This document shows, piece by piece, positions 1 to 8,529 of a DNA stretch of 64,000 nucleotides (positions within the stretch are counted from its first letter, which is position 1; each line of letters begins with the position of its first letter). A program made the translations under genes and the position numbers. The notes beneath the pieces are model-generated. The model did no database searches. It was given only the letters and a program-made list of their open reading frames with translations, and was not told the origin of the DNA. The stretch comes from Chelatococcus reniformis (lineage in GTDB: Bacteria > Pseudomonadota > Alphaproteobacteria > Rhizobiales > Beijerinckiaceae), in assembly GCF_014640075.1 (NCBI RefSeq), contig NZ_BMGG01000004.1, positions 1-64,000 on the forward strand, in the 5' to 3' direction.

Positions 1-22
1 GAGTAGGTCGTCGCCGGGCCTG
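1..22 (+). rRNA. rrf: 5S ribosomal RNA, 3' end only
   Basis: The window opens on the last part of a 5S rRNA. The bases GAGTAGGTCGTCGCCGGGCC match the conserved 3' end of alphaproteobacterial 5S rRNA, which normally reads GGGAGAGTAGGTCG..., and pair with the missing 5' end of the molecule. The exact 3' boundary is approximate. The downstream initiator tRNA fits the usual alphaproteobacterial order 16S-Ile-Ala-23S-5S-fMet, so the rest of an rRNA operon should lie to the left. The identification comes from remembered consensus and order, not from an alignment. Confidence 0.8.
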
Positions 23-65
23 CCAAGGACAGAAACATATTCCCTCTTCACGACCCCGAGCACGC

Positions 66-89
66 ACGCGGCGCCCCCAAGCGCCGCGT
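66..89 (+). terminator. Hairpin after 5S rRNA
   Basis: A perfect 9-bp stem (ACGCGGCGC / GCGCCGCGT) closes a CCCCAA loop and is followed by TCGTGTTT, a poor T-tract. A second hairpin follows at 114-135 (GCGGGAC / GTCCCGC). They could be a processing site or a weak terminator between 5S and the tRNA; the downstream tRNA suggests read-through. Confidence 0.45.
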
Positions 90-172
90 TCGTGTTTAGG
101 GCAATGCACATCCGCGGGACGCTGATTAGTCCCGCACCGCGGCCGAAACACAACCGGTCGCATCCCAGTTCA

Positions 173-437
173 CGCAGGGTGGTGCAGCCATCCCGCGGAG
201 CGGCAGCAAAGCGGGCACCCAACAATCCGGGCTGCACCGCAGCAGTCGCAGCATAGTTGGCGCGGGGTGGAGCAGCCATCCCGCGGAGCGACAGCAAAGC
301 GGGCACCCAACAATCCGGGCTGCACCGCAACAGTCGCAGCATAGTTGGCGCGGGGTGGAGCAGCCATCCCGCGGAGCGACAGCGAAGCGGGCATCCCAGA
401 AATCCGGGCTGCGCCGCAGCAGTCGCAGCATAGTTGG
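173..437 (+). repeat. Three tandem 88/88/89-bp units, each starting with the tRNA-fMet 5' end
   Basis: Units begin at 173, 261 and 349 and run straight into the real tRNA at 438. Each starts with a copy of the first 17 nt of the tRNA (CGCGGGGTGGAGCAGCC; exact in units 2 and 3, two mismatches in unit 1). About 71 nt follow, which include the arms CCCGC and GCGGG and the string TCGCAGCATAGTTGG. Units 1 and 2 have the same length and unit 3 has one extra base. The array therefore looks like serial duplication of tRNA 5' half plus leader. No gene is visible in it. Confidence 0.85.
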
Positions 438-514
<77 letters not shown>

Positions 515-544
515 ACTCATTCCCACCACCAATCAGCATCAAGC

Positions 545-575
545 AAGCCCCGCAGCCCAAGCCGCGGGGCTTTCG
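545..575 (+). terminator. Intrinsic terminator after tRNA-fMet
   Basis: A perfect 9-bp stem (AAGCCCCGC / GCGGGGCTT) with a 10-nt loop ends in a short T run (TTT). It lies 30 bp past the tRNA CCA, the expected place for the end of the rRNA-tRNA transcript. The short T-tract is common in high-GC genomes. Confidence 0.75.
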
Positions 576-786
576 CGCGTTCTCCGGCCGGGCAACTGCA
601 ACTGATGTAAGCTGGGCTGCCATTCCACAGGCGTGCGCCAGCGATTCCCCCACGCCGGCATCTTGATGAAATGCGCTAGTATGGACCTCGAGAGGAGGCC
701 CGCTACAGGCCTGATCGCCGCCTTTGTCAGAGCTTGCTGCCGGTCCTGCGCTGTCGCCGGTGCGATTCCATCGCGAAGGGTGAGCC

Positions 787-1899
787 ATGAAGGTCGACGG
801 ACAGCACTATCGGACTATCTGGCTGGCCGAGGATGGTTGGCGCGTCGTCATCATCGACCAGACCAAGCTGCCCCATAGCTTTGGAACGGTGGTGCTTGAG
901 AGCGAGGTGCAGGTGGCACACGCCATCGCCAGCATGCAGGTGCGCGGGGCGCCGCTGATCGGTGCCACCGGCGCCTTCGGTTTGGCCCTGGCCTTGCGCG
1001 CCGACCCGTCCGATGCAGCGTTGGCCGGCGCTTACGAGCGCCTGCTGGCCACGCGCCCGACGGCCGTCAACCTGCGCTGGGCGCTGAATGACGTGCGGGC
1101 CCGCGTGGCGGTGTTGAAGCCGGGCGAGCGAACCGCGGCCGCCTACCGCCGGGCCGCGGAGATCTGCGACGATGACGTCGCGGTCTGCCGCGCCATCGGT
1201 GAGCACGGCCTAGCGGTGTTCCACCGGATCTGGGAGCGCAAGGGGCGGCCCGAGCGGCTCAACGTGCTGACCCACTGCAACGCCGGCTGGCTGGCCACGG
1301 TCGACTGGGGCACGGCCCTGGCGCCGATCTATATGGCACATGACGGCGGCCTCCCGGTCCACGTCTGGGTGGATGAGACGCGGCCTCGCAACCAGGGGGC
1401 CAGCATCACCGCCTTCGAGCTCGGCCGCCACGGCGTTGCGCATACCGTGATCGCCGATAATGTCGGCGGCCATCTGATGCAGCACGGGCTGGTCGATCTC
1501 GTCATCGTCGGCACCGATCGCACCACCGCGAGCGGTGATGTGTGCAACAAGATCGGCACCTACCTGAAGGCGCTGGCGGCGCATGACAACGGCGTACCCT
1601 TCTATGTCGCGCTGCCTCACACGACGATCGACTGGACCTTAGCCGACGGCATCGGCACCATCGAGATCGAGCGCCGCGACCCGCGGGAGGTGAGCCACAT
1701 CACCGGCCGGACTGCGGACGGCCGCATCGAGACGGTCGCCATCCTGCCGGAGGGCAGCCCTGCGGCGAATTGGGCCTTCGATGTCACGCCGGCGCGCTAC
1801 GTCACCGGGCTGATCACCGAGCGCGGCATCTGCCCCGCCAGTCGGGATGGCTTGGCCGGGCTGTATCCCGACGCGCCTCTACTGCGTGCCTTGCGCTGA
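787..1899 (+). CDS. mtnA: S-methyl-5-thioribose-1-phosphate isomerase
   Basis: This cytosolic enzyme of methionine salvage isomerises methylthioribose-1-phosphate to methylthioribulose-1-phosphate. The 370-aa product is full length for the eIF2B-related MtnA family. It shows the family string [17 protein letters not shown] (residues 49-65), the catalytic cysteine in LTHCNAG (Cys164) and the catalytic aspartate in GTDRT (Asp244), followed by [10 protein letters not shown]. The ATG at 787 follows an AAGGG purine stretch. No other salvage gene is adjacent, so mtnK/mtnP or an equivalent must lie elsewhere. The gene stands between the rRNA operon end and the EF-G-like gene on the same strand, 200 bp apart. 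Confidence 0.93.
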   Translation: MKVDGQHYRTIWLAEDGWRVVIIDQTKLPHSFGTVVLESEVQVAHAIASMQVRGAPLIGATGAFGLALALRADPSDAALAGAYERLLATRPTAVNLRWALNDVRARVAVLKPGERTAAAYRRAAEICDDDVAVCRAIGEHGLAVFHRIWERKGRPERLNVLTHCNAGWLATVDWGTALAPIYMAHDGGLPVHVWVDETRPRNQGASITAFELGRHGVAHTVIADNVGGHLMQHGLVDLVIVGTDRTTASGDVCNKIGTYLKALAAHDNGVPFYVALPHTTIDWTLADGIGTIEIERRDPREVSHITGRTADGRIETVAILPEGSPAANWAFDVTPARYVTGLITERGICPASRDGLAGLYPDAPLLRALR

Positions 1900-2109
1900 T
1901 ATCCGCGATGGGCCGGCGACTGCCGGCAGCCCGACGGCCACGGCACAGGCATCGTTCTGGCCAGCGGCGGCGCCGCCAGGCCGGGGATGCGCGAGCCGAA
2001 GCAGGGTCGTCGCGCGGTCTGGCGATTTCCGCCAAAACCCCTTGCGGGTCACGAAACTTAGGACGAGCATCTCCGATTAAGGGAAGACGACATACGGGAG
2101 GTGATCGCC

Positions 2110-4176
2110 ATGCAGGAGATCCAGACCCGCGACCAGGATGCCACTGGCGGCAGAGGTCGCAGGGGTCCACGGTGCGTTGCCATCGTGGGCCCGTTCCAGA
2201 GCGGCAAGACGACATTGCTCGAGGCGATGCTGGCGCGCGCCGGCGCCGTGTCGCGGCAAGGGAGCGTCGGCGCCGGCAACAGCGTCGGCGATGCCAGTGC
2301 CGAGGCTCGCGCCCATCGCATGACCACGGAGGTCAACATCGGCGGCGCCGAGTTTCTGGGCGACGCCTACACATTCGTCGACTGTCCGGGCTCCGTCGAG
2401 TTCCTGTCGGAGATGCAGCCGGTTCTGCCCGTCGTGGATGCCGCGGTCGTGGTATGGGACGGCGACGACAAGAAGATACCGGCCCTTCAGCTGGTTCTGC
2501 ACGAGTTGGAGGCGCAGGCCGTTCCGCGGCTGTTGTTCCTCAACAAGCTGGATACGCTGACCCGCAGCATCGAGGAGGCCATCGCCGCGCTCCAGCCAGC
2601 TTCGGCCGTGCCCCTGCTGCTGCGGCATATGCCGCTTCACCGGGACGGGTCGCCGGTCGGCTTCATCGATCTCGCGCTCGAGCGGGCCTTCCTCTACCAG
2701 GATCACGCGCCATCGCGCAGCGCCGAGATTCCCGCCGAGGCGGCCGAGGAGGAACGGGCGGTGCGCTATGCCATGCTGGAGCGCCTCTCCGAGCACGACG
2801 ACCGGCTGATGGAAGAGTTGGTCGAGGAGATCGAGCCCGAGCGCGAGCGCGTCTTTGCCGACCTCACCCATGAGATGCGCGACGGCCTGGCCGTGCCGGT
2901 GCTTATCGGCTCGGCGCTGAACGGCCACGGCGTCGGCCGCCTGATGAAGGCGCTCCGTCACGAAGTGCCCGATGTCGCCGAAACGGCCCGGCGGTTGGGC
3001 CTTGCAGCGCAGGGCCAGCCGGTGGCGCAGGTGCTGAAGACGCTGCACACCGGCCAGGCCGGCAAGCTGTCCGTCGCGCGGGTGCTAGACGGCGTCGTGC
3101 AGGACGGCATGAGCATGATGGCCTCTTCGGGACAGACGGCGCGCGTTTCGGGCCTGGTGCGACTGATGGGAATGGCGACGCAGAAGGTGGCCGAGGCGAT
3201 CGCCGGCGATGTCGTGGGGCTTGGGCGGCTCGATGCGGTCGCCACCGGCGATACGCTGTCGCTCGGCAAGCTCCCGCCGACGCTCGTCGACTTGCCGTCG
3301 CCGCGACCGGTCATGGCCCTCGCCATCCGGGCGCGCGACCGCAAGGACGACGTGAAGCTGGGAACGGCGGTGCGCAAGCTGGCCGACGAGGACCGCTCGC
3401 TCGCTCTGGCGAGCGACGGCGGGTTGATCCTGCGCGGCCAGGGCGAGCTGCACCTGCGCGTGGCGGCCGAGAGGCTGGCGTCGCGGTTCGGCATCGAGGT
3501 GTCGGCGCAGCCCCCGCAGGTGGGCTACCGTGAGACGATCCGCAAGGCCGTGGCCGCGGTGCGCGGCCGGCACAAGAAGCAGTCCGGCGGCCACGGCCAA
3601 TTCGGCGACGTGGTCGTCGACATCGCGCCGCTGCCGCGCGGCGAAGGCTTCGTGTTCGAGGAGCGGATCGTCGGCGGGGCCATTCCGCGCCAGTACATCT
3701 CCTCGGTGGAAACCGGCAGTCAGGCAGCGCTCAGGAAGGGGCCGCTGGGCTTTCCGGTCGTCGACGTGCGCGTCACGCTGACCGACGGTTCCTTCCACAC
3801 GGTGGACTCCTCGGACATGGCGTTCCAGCAGGCGGCGCGCATCGCCATGATCGACGCCCTGCCGCGCTGCGCGCCGGTTCTGCTCGAGCCGGTGCTGGCC
3901 ATTTCCATTGCCGCCCCCACGGAGGCGACCGCCAAGGTCAACGCCATCGTGTCGTCCCGCCGCGGCCAGATCCTCGGCTTCGACGCGCGCGACGGCTGGC
4001 CCGGGTGGGACGTGGTGGAGGCGCAGATCCCCGAGGCGGAAATGGCCGATCTGATCATCGAGCTGCGCTCGGTCACGGCCGGCGTGGGGACCTTCGAGGC
4101 GAGTTTCCACCATCTTGCGGAGTTCGTGGGTCGCGACGCCGACCAGGTGGTGGCCGCCCGGCAGGCGGCCGTGTAG
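2110..4176 (+). CDS. Elongation factor G-like GTPase (FusA paralogue)
   Basis: The 688-aa product has the full EF-G layout: GTPase domain with P-loop GPFQSGKT (27-34) and NKLD (145-148), domain II, domain III, a domain IV carrying GGHGQFGDV, and a domain V ending the protein. Switch II reads DCPGSVEF (91-98), so the histidine of the usual DTPGH is a serine; insertions typical of canonical EF-G are reduced. Related EF-G-like proteins occur beside true FusA in many bacteria and their roles are unsettled. I chose ATG 2110 because GGGAGG at 2096-2101 sits 8 nt upstream; GTG 2101 would overlap that ribosome site. The gene is monocistronic and convergent with the next one. Confidence 0.88.
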   Translation: MQEIQTRDQDATGGRGRRGPRCVAIVGPFQSGKTTLLEAMLARAGAVSRQGSVGAGNSVGDASAEARAHRMTTEVNIGGAEFLGDAYTFVDCPGSVEFLSEMQPVLPVVDAAVVVWDGDDKKIPALQLVLHELEAQAVPRLLFLNKLDTLTRSIEEAIAALQPASAVPLLLRHMPLHRDGSPVGFIDLALERAFLYQDHAPSRSAEIPAEAAEEERAVRYAMLERLSEHDDRLMEELVEEIEPERERVFADLTHEMRDGLAVPVLIGSALNGHGVGRLMKALRHEVPDVAETARRLGLAAQGQPVAQVLKTLHTGQAGKLSVARVLDGVVQDGMSMMASSGQTARVSGLVRLMGMATQKVAEAIAGDVVGLGRLDAVATGDTLSLGKLPPTLVDLPSPRPVMALAIRARDRKDDVKLGTAVRKLADEDRSLALASDGGLILRGQGELHLRVAAERLASRFGIEVSAQPPQVGYRETIRKAVAAVRGRHKKQSGGHGQFGDVVVDIAPLPRGEGFVFEERIVGGAIPRQYISSVETGSQAALRKGPLGFPVVDVRVTLTDGSFHTVDSSDMAFQQAARIAMIDALPRCAPVLLEPVLAISIAAPTEATAKVNAIVSSRRGQILGFDARDGWPGWDVVEAQIPEAEMADLIIELRSVTAGVGTFEASFHHLAEFVGRDADQVVAARQAAV

Positions 4177-4305
4177 CGCGGTGAACGCGGCGCTCGCGCT
4201 TCTTCGCGCCGGCTGCGAGCACGAGATAGGGCCGAAGAGGGCAGGGCGGGCGGATGAGCAGGCTCGGCCGAACGCGGGATGCCGCGCGAGAGCGGGCGAA
4301 ACCGC

Positions 4306-5094
4306 TCACGCGCTGCGCTTGGGGCGCCATACCGGCTGGCCGGTCCATGCCGTGAGGCCGCCATCGACGGCGAGACTGACACCGGTCACGTAGGACGCTT
4401 CATCCGAGGCGAGGAAGGCGATCGCCGCCGCGATCTCGTCGGCCTCGCCGGCGCGCGCCAGGGGAATGCGCTCCTCGAACTGGTCCATGACCGCCGGTGT
4501 TTCGCGCATCTTGCGCGTCAGCGGCGTCACCGTCAGGCCCGGACACACGGCATTGACGCGCACGCCATCGGGCCCGTGGTCGACGGCCATGGCGCGCGTC
4601 AGATTGACCACGGCGCCCTTGGCGGCGTTGTAGGCGGCGTTGCCGCCGTCGCCGGCGAGCCCGGAAATCGAGGCGATGTTGACGATGTTGCCGCGCGTCC
4701 GGGTGAGGTGCGGCAACGCCGCGCGGGCGCCGTAGAAGACCGAATCCAGCGTCACGTCCATGACCTGGCGCCAGTCCTCGTCGGCGAGGCCCGCGACCTG
4801 GCCTCGCCGGCCGATCCCGGCATTGTTGACCAGCACGTCGATGCGCCCGAACGCGCCGGCCGCCTGCGCCACGAAGGCCTCGATCTGGCGGACGTCGCGC
4901 ACGTCCGTGGCGGAGCAGATGAGCTGGTCGCGCGGCAGCGCCAACTCCGCGGCGCGAGCCTCCAGCGCGTCGAGCCGCAGGTCCGACAACGCCAGCCGCG
5001 CGCCTTCCCGGGACAACCTTGTTGCTGCCGCAAGCCCGATGCCGGACGCGGCGGCGGTGATCAGCACCACCCGCCCCTCAAATCGACCGCTCAT
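4306..5094 (-). CDS. Short-chain dehydrogenase/reductase
   Basis: This is a classical SDR of 262 aa, probably a cytosolic NAD-linked alcohol or ketone oxidoreductase. The nucleotide-binding string is TAAASGIG (13-20), Asp38 ends beta-strand 2 (favouring NAD over NADP), NNAG is at 90-93, and the catalytic Ser142, Tyr155 and Lys159 (YNAAK) are in place, as is the C-terminal GVSLAVDGG. The substrate cannot be read from sequence. It is convergent with the EF-G-like gene and lies upstream, on the same strand, of an exported hydrolase 63 bp away that may be unrelated. Confidence 0.88.
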   Translation of the reverse strand: MSGRFEGRVVLITAAASGIGLAAATRLSREGARLALSDLRLDALEARAAELALPRDQLICSATDVRDVRQIEAFVAQAAGAFGRIDVLVNNAGIGRRGQVAGLADEDWRQVMDVTLDSVFYGARAALPHLTRTRGNIVNIASISGLAGDGGNAAYNAAKGAVVNLTRAMAVDHGPDGVRVNAVCPGLTVTPLTRKMRETPAVMDQFEERIPLARAGEADEIAAAIAFLASDEASYVTGVSLAVDGGLTAWTGQPVWRPKRSA

Positions 5095-5157
5095 GCCGTC
5101 CCGCCCTTGAATTGTGCGTGCGTCTTCTGTTGCAGCCCGATGCCGCCGGAGCCCAGC

Positions 5158-6177
5158 CTATTTCTTGGCCAACTCCTTCAGCAAGGTATCATTGAAGCGC
5201 GCAGGCTCCTCCATCTGCGGCGCATGGCCGAGGCCGGGGAAGTCGACGAGGGTCGCCTGCGGGATCAACCGGGCCACGTCCTTGCCGAGCACGTCGTAAT
5301 GGCCGAGCTTCGCCTTCACCGCGGGCGGCGCGATGTCGCTGCCGATCGCCGTGGTGTCGGCGTCGCCGATCATCAGCACCGTCGGCACCTTGAGATCCTT
5401 GAACTCGTAGTAGACCGGCTGGGTGAAGATCATGTCGTAGATCAGGGCGGAATTCCACGCCACCAGGCGATGGCCGGGCCCCCTGTTGAGGCCCGCCAGC
5501 ATATCCACCCAGCGGTCGAACTCGGGTTTCCAGCGGCCGGCGTAGTAGGTCGCCTGCTCGTATTTGCGGACGCCTTCGGCCGAGAGCTTGAGCTCGCGCT
5601 CGAACCATTGGTCGACGGTGCGGTAGGGAACGCCGAGCGCCTTCCAGTCCTCCAGCCCGATCGGGTTGACGAGTACCAGCCGGTCCACCTGCGCGGGATA
5701 GAGAAGCGCATAGCGCGTCGCCAGCATGCCGCCGGTTGAATGAGCGATCAGCGTCGCCCGCGGCACACCGAGCTTCTCCAGCAGTGCGCGCGTATTGGTC
5801 GCCAGCTGCTGGAAGCTGTACTGGTAGCTCTCGGGCTTGGTCGAGGTGCAGAAGCCGATCTGATCGGGCGCGATCACCCGGTAGCCCGCTGCGCTGAGGG
5901 CCTTGATGGTGTCCTCCCAGGTGGCGGCGCAGAAGTTCTTGCCGTGCATGACCACGGCGGTGCGGCCGTTCGGCGGGCCGGCGGGCGGCACGTCCATGAA
6001 GCCCATCTCGAGCCGCTTGCCCTGGGACTCGAACGCGAAATGCTGGAGCGGATAGGGGTAGGCGAAGCCCTCGAGTTGCGGACCATAGCTCGGCCCGTCC
6101 GGGGCCGCCGCGAGGGCGGGGGCGGCGGCTGCGACGGCAAGCGCGCACGACAGCCATAGAGAGCGCAAGGCGAACAT
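5158..6177 (-). CDS. Exported alpha/beta hydrolase
   Basis: A 339-aa periplasmic alpha/beta-hydrolase-fold enzyme. Residues 1-24 form a signal peptide (hydrophobic stretch ending APALAAAPDG). The nucleophile elbow is AHSTGGM (Ser147), the acid is probably Asp in IGDADTTA near 270, and the histidine is in GLGHAPQ near 317. The oxyanion region is MHGKNFCAATW. The open frame extends to 6534, but the signal peptide and a GAGGACC stretch just upstream support ATG 6177. The family includes esterases and haloalkane-dehalogenase-like enzymes; the substrate is unknown. Confidence 0.85.
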   Translation of the reverse strand: MFALRSLWLSCALAVAAAAPALAAAPDGPSYGPQLEGFAYPYPLQHFAFESQGKRLEMGFMDVPPAGPPNGRTAVVMHGKNFCAATWEDTIKALSAAGYRVIAPDQIGFCTSTKPESYQYSFQQLATNTRALLEKLGVPRATLIAHSTGGMLATRYALLYPAQVDRLVLVNPIGLEDWKALGVPYRTVDQWFERELKLSAEGVRKYEQATYYAGRWKPEFDRWVDMLAGLNRGPGHRLVAWNSALIYDMIFTQPVYYEFKDLKVPTVLMIGDADTTAIGSDIAPPAVKAKLGHYDVLGKDVARLIPQATLVDFPGLGHAPQMEEPARFNDTLLKELAKK

Positions 6178-6280
6178 CACGAGGTCCTCGACATCGGCGA
6201 AATCCGGGAGCGCAACCGATACCCGAAGATCGGCGGCATCGTGGCGAAGCGCGGAGCGCGTCGCCGCGGCTCGGGCCCAG

Positions 6281-6386
6281 CTAGTGCGATTTCGAGCGAA
6301 GTAGACGCCGGTTCGCGTAAAGAAAACGCGAGAATTCAACCAGATAGCGCATTTCGGTGATTCAAAGAAACGCGGAAATGCTCTAG
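6281..6386 (+). repeat. CTAG-bounded dispersed element, copy A (106 bp)
   Basis: The copy runs from CTAG to CTCTAG and contains the family cores CGAGCGAAGTAGACGCCGGTT and AACGCGGAAATGCTCTAG. It is the same length as copy B at 42385-42490 and matches it over most positions. The right-hand CTAG supplies the TAG stop of the minus-strand phosphatase gene at 6383. Confidence 0.85.
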
Positions 6387-6949
6387 ACGAGCGGCCCGTT
6401 CCAGACGTTGATCGTCGGCGTCTCCCGGTAGTAGCCGAGCACGCACAGGGTGCCGGTGCCGAGCAGAAGGTGCTGGCCCAGAACGGTGGGCGAGCCGATC
6501 CAGCGGGCGCCGACGACGCGCAGGATGTGGCCATGCGCGAATAGCGCCACCTTGCCGCCGGCCTGCCGGGCGCGGGCGATCACCCGGTCGGCGCGCGTGC
6601 CGACCTCGTCCGGGGTCTCGCCGCCCGGAGAGCCGTCCACAAACAGCTCCCAGCCGGGCGCCTCGCGCCGGATCTCTTCGGTGGTCCGGCCCTCGTAGGC
6701 GCCGTAGTTCCACTCGCGCAGGTCCGGCTCGATCACCGCCTGGGCACCGAGGCCGGAGATCTCGCAGGTCTCGCGCGCCCGCTGCATCGGGCTCACCAGT
6801 ACCAGCGCAAACGTCTCCTTGGCGAGCACCGGCCGCAGCCGCTCGGCGAGGCGGCGTCCGTTGTCGGTCAAGGGGATATCGGTGGTGCCGGTGTGCTGGC
6901 CGCTGAGGCTCCACGCCGTTTCCCCATGCCGGATCGCAAATACATCCAC
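6383..6949 (-). CDS. Histidine phosphatase family protein
   Basis: This 188-aa protein belongs to the phosphoglycerate-mutase-like histidine phosphatases. The catalytic histidine lies in FAIRHGET (His8 from the GTG start), followed by TDIPLTDNGRR, SPMQRARET, the second acid in REWNYGAYEGR and the distal histidine in LFAHGHILR. Substrates in this family range from sugar phosphates to nucleotides. I prefer GTG 6949 because GGAGGGC (plus 6956-6962) is well spaced; ATG 6988 would add 13 residues before the conserved strand. The stop codon is formed by the end of the adjoining dispersed repeat. Confidence 0.85.
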   Translation of the reverse strand: MDVFAIRHGETAWSLSGQHTGTTDIPLTDNGRRLAERLRPVLAKETFALVLVSPMQRARETCEISGLGAQAVIEPDLREWNYGAYEGRTTEEIRREAPGWELFVDGSPGGETPDEVGTRADRVIARARQAGGKVALFAHGHILRVVGARWIGSPTVLGQHLLLGTGTLCVLGYYRETPTINVWNGPLV

Positions 6950-6988
6950 GTCAGCGCCCTCCGTGCGACCGCGGTGACCGCCGGTCAT

Positions 6989-7335
6989 CGGGTCGTCCCC
7001 GCTTCATAGCACAACGGCTATGACGCGACTGCCCAGGGGTCATCGGGCATTCTCCGGCCGTCTGCGGCCGCATAGCAGGCCGAAGGTTCGGTGCCGGATT
7101 CCTGCGCGCCGGCCAAGTTCGCAACTCGAAAGACTTCGCGACGCGCCCGGCCTTTGGATCTTCACCTTTAGTCTAAATTGCCTCCAAGTCCGTGTATTCG
7201 GTCAGCTTTTTGGGGCCTTCACAATCACGGAATCGAAGAACTGCGGGTTGAGCCGCCTAGGGAACGGTCTCAAAATGTTACGTAGTCCGAAGAGAATTCC
7301 GCTCACGGAATCAAGGATGTCGCAGGGAGGACACC
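6989..7335 (+). promoter_or_regulatory. Leader and promoter region of the TRAP operon
   Basis: No gene is supported in these 347 bp. The 10-mer TCACGGAATC occurs twice as a direct repeat (7225-7234 and 7303-7312), and the second copy overlaps an inverted repeat ATTCCG-ctca-CGGAAT (7296-7311). The A+T content from 7160 to 7300 is higher than the neighbourhood, as expected for a promoter. A strong ribosome site GGGAGGA precedes dctP. Regulator binding is inference. Confidence 0.4.
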
Positions 7336-8448
7336 ATGAATACATATGCAGCCAGGTCGACCACCCGTCGCGCCGTCGTCGGCGGTGCAGCAATGGCTGG
7401 GGCGGCGCTAGTCTATGCGCCATTCATCCGCAACGCGCAAGCCGCCGAGACGACGACCTGGAAGGTGCAGACGTCGTGGCCGGCCGGCATCGGCCTGGCG
7501 ACGTTCAAGCAATGGTGTGGAACGATCAAGGAAAAGACTGGCGGTGAATTGGAGTTCAGGCCGTTCGCCGCGAAGGAGATCGTCGGTGATTTCGAGCTTC
7601 TTGACGGCGTTAAGAACAACGTTCTGGAGGCCATGAATTCATTCACGTTGTACTGGGCCGGAAAGGTTCCGGCGACGGCGTTCCTGTCGTCGTACCTCAT
7701 GGGCCTGCGCTACCCGCATGAATGGGACATCTTCTTTTACGGGAATGGCGGCCTGCAGATGGCGCGCGATGTCTTCGCCAAGCAGGGCATCATGTATGTC
7801 GGACGGATCCACCACGGCCCCAATATCATCCATTCCAAGCGGCCGATCCGGTCGATCGAGGACTTCCGGGATCTAAAGCTGCGCGTTCCCGGCGGCATGA
7901 TCGCAGAAGGCTTTGCGGCGATCGGCGCCAAGACGACGCTTCTTCCCGGGGGCGAGGTGTTCTCCGCGCTGGAAAAGGGGACGATCGAGGCGGCCGACTA
8001 CACCGGGCCTGCGGTCAACTGGGATCTCGGCTTTGCGCAGGTCTCGAAGTTCATCTTCATGGGGCCTCCGGGTCTGGAATCGATCTACCAGCCCGTGGAT
8101 CTGATGGATTTCTGCGTCGGTATGAACCATTGGAACAAGCTCTCGCCCAAGATGAAGCTGTGGGTGGAGAACGAGGTCGAGGCCTATTCGGCGCTTCATC
8201 ACGGCGCGATCCAGAAGGCCGACATGGCGGCCTGGCCCAAATTCCTGAAGGCCGGAACGGAGGTCAACCGGCTGCCGGTCGAGGACCTGCCAAAATTCCA
8301 GAAGGTGGCGGTGCCGATCTGGTTCAAATGGGCGAACAAGGACAAGGACGCAGCCCGAATCTTCAAGGCCCAGCTGGACGTGATGGAATCGCCCAGCATC
8401 GGCTACGTCACGGCCGACATGTATGCTGGACAAAAGCTTGACCTCTAG
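7336..8448 (+). CDS. TRAP transporter substrate-binding protein (DctP family)
   Basis: Periplasmic solute receptor of a tripartite ATP-independent transporter, 370 aa. The N-terminus has twin arginines (TTRRAVVGG, residues 9-17) before a hydrophobic stretch ending AQAAE, which suggests Tat export. The body matches the mannitol/chloroaromatic-type branch: LRVPGGMIAEGFAAIGAKTTLLPGGEVFSALEKG and then AADYTGPAVNWDLGF, the region where these proteins contact carboxylate ligands. It is followed by dctQ and dctM on the same strand, completing the system. The ligand is probably an organic acid but cannot be named. Confidence 0.9.
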   Translation: MNTYAARSTTRRAVVGGAAMAGAALVYAPFIRNAQAAETTTWKVQTSWPAGIGLATFKQWCGTIKEKTGGELEFRPFAAKEIVGDFELLDGVKNNVLEAMNSFTLYWAGKVPATAFLSSYLMGLRYPHEWDIFFYGNGGLQMARDVFAKQGIMYVGRIHHGPNIIHSKRPIRSIEDFRDLKLRVPGGMIAEGFAAIGAKTTLLPGGEVFSALEKGTIEAADYTGPAVNWDLGFAQVSKFIFMGPPGLESIYQPVDLMDFCVGMNHWNKLSPKMKLWVENEVEAYSALHHGAIQKADMAAWPKFLKAGTEVNRLPVEDLPKFQKVAVPIWFKWANKDKDAARIFKAQLDVMESPSIGYVTADMYAGQKLDL

Positions 8449-8529
8449 AGATCTTGCCCGCCAAGGCGAGGGCCCGCAGCGCGGCGGGCCCGACCGCTCC
8501 CGCGACGGCTCCGTCCATCCGAGGCTCCG

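Noticed and set aside
173-437. Possible CRISPR array near the left edge
   Set aside because: The repeats are contiguous 88-89 bp units with no variable spacers, no cas genes are present, and each unit starts with a tRNA-fMet fragment.
1770-2873. Long plus-strand frame overlapping mtnA and the EF-G-like gene
   Set aside because: It is an Arg/Gly/Ala-rich out-of-frame reading of two well-supported genes, typical of high-GC DNA.
4279-5739. 486-codon plus-strand frame
   Set aside because: It is antisense to the SDR and hydrolase genes, and the minus-strand products show complete catalytic motifs.
6950-6988. Upstream ATG (6988) for the histidine phosphatase
   Set aside because: No ribosome site precedes it, while GTG 6949 has GGAGGGC and begins right at the conserved first strand.
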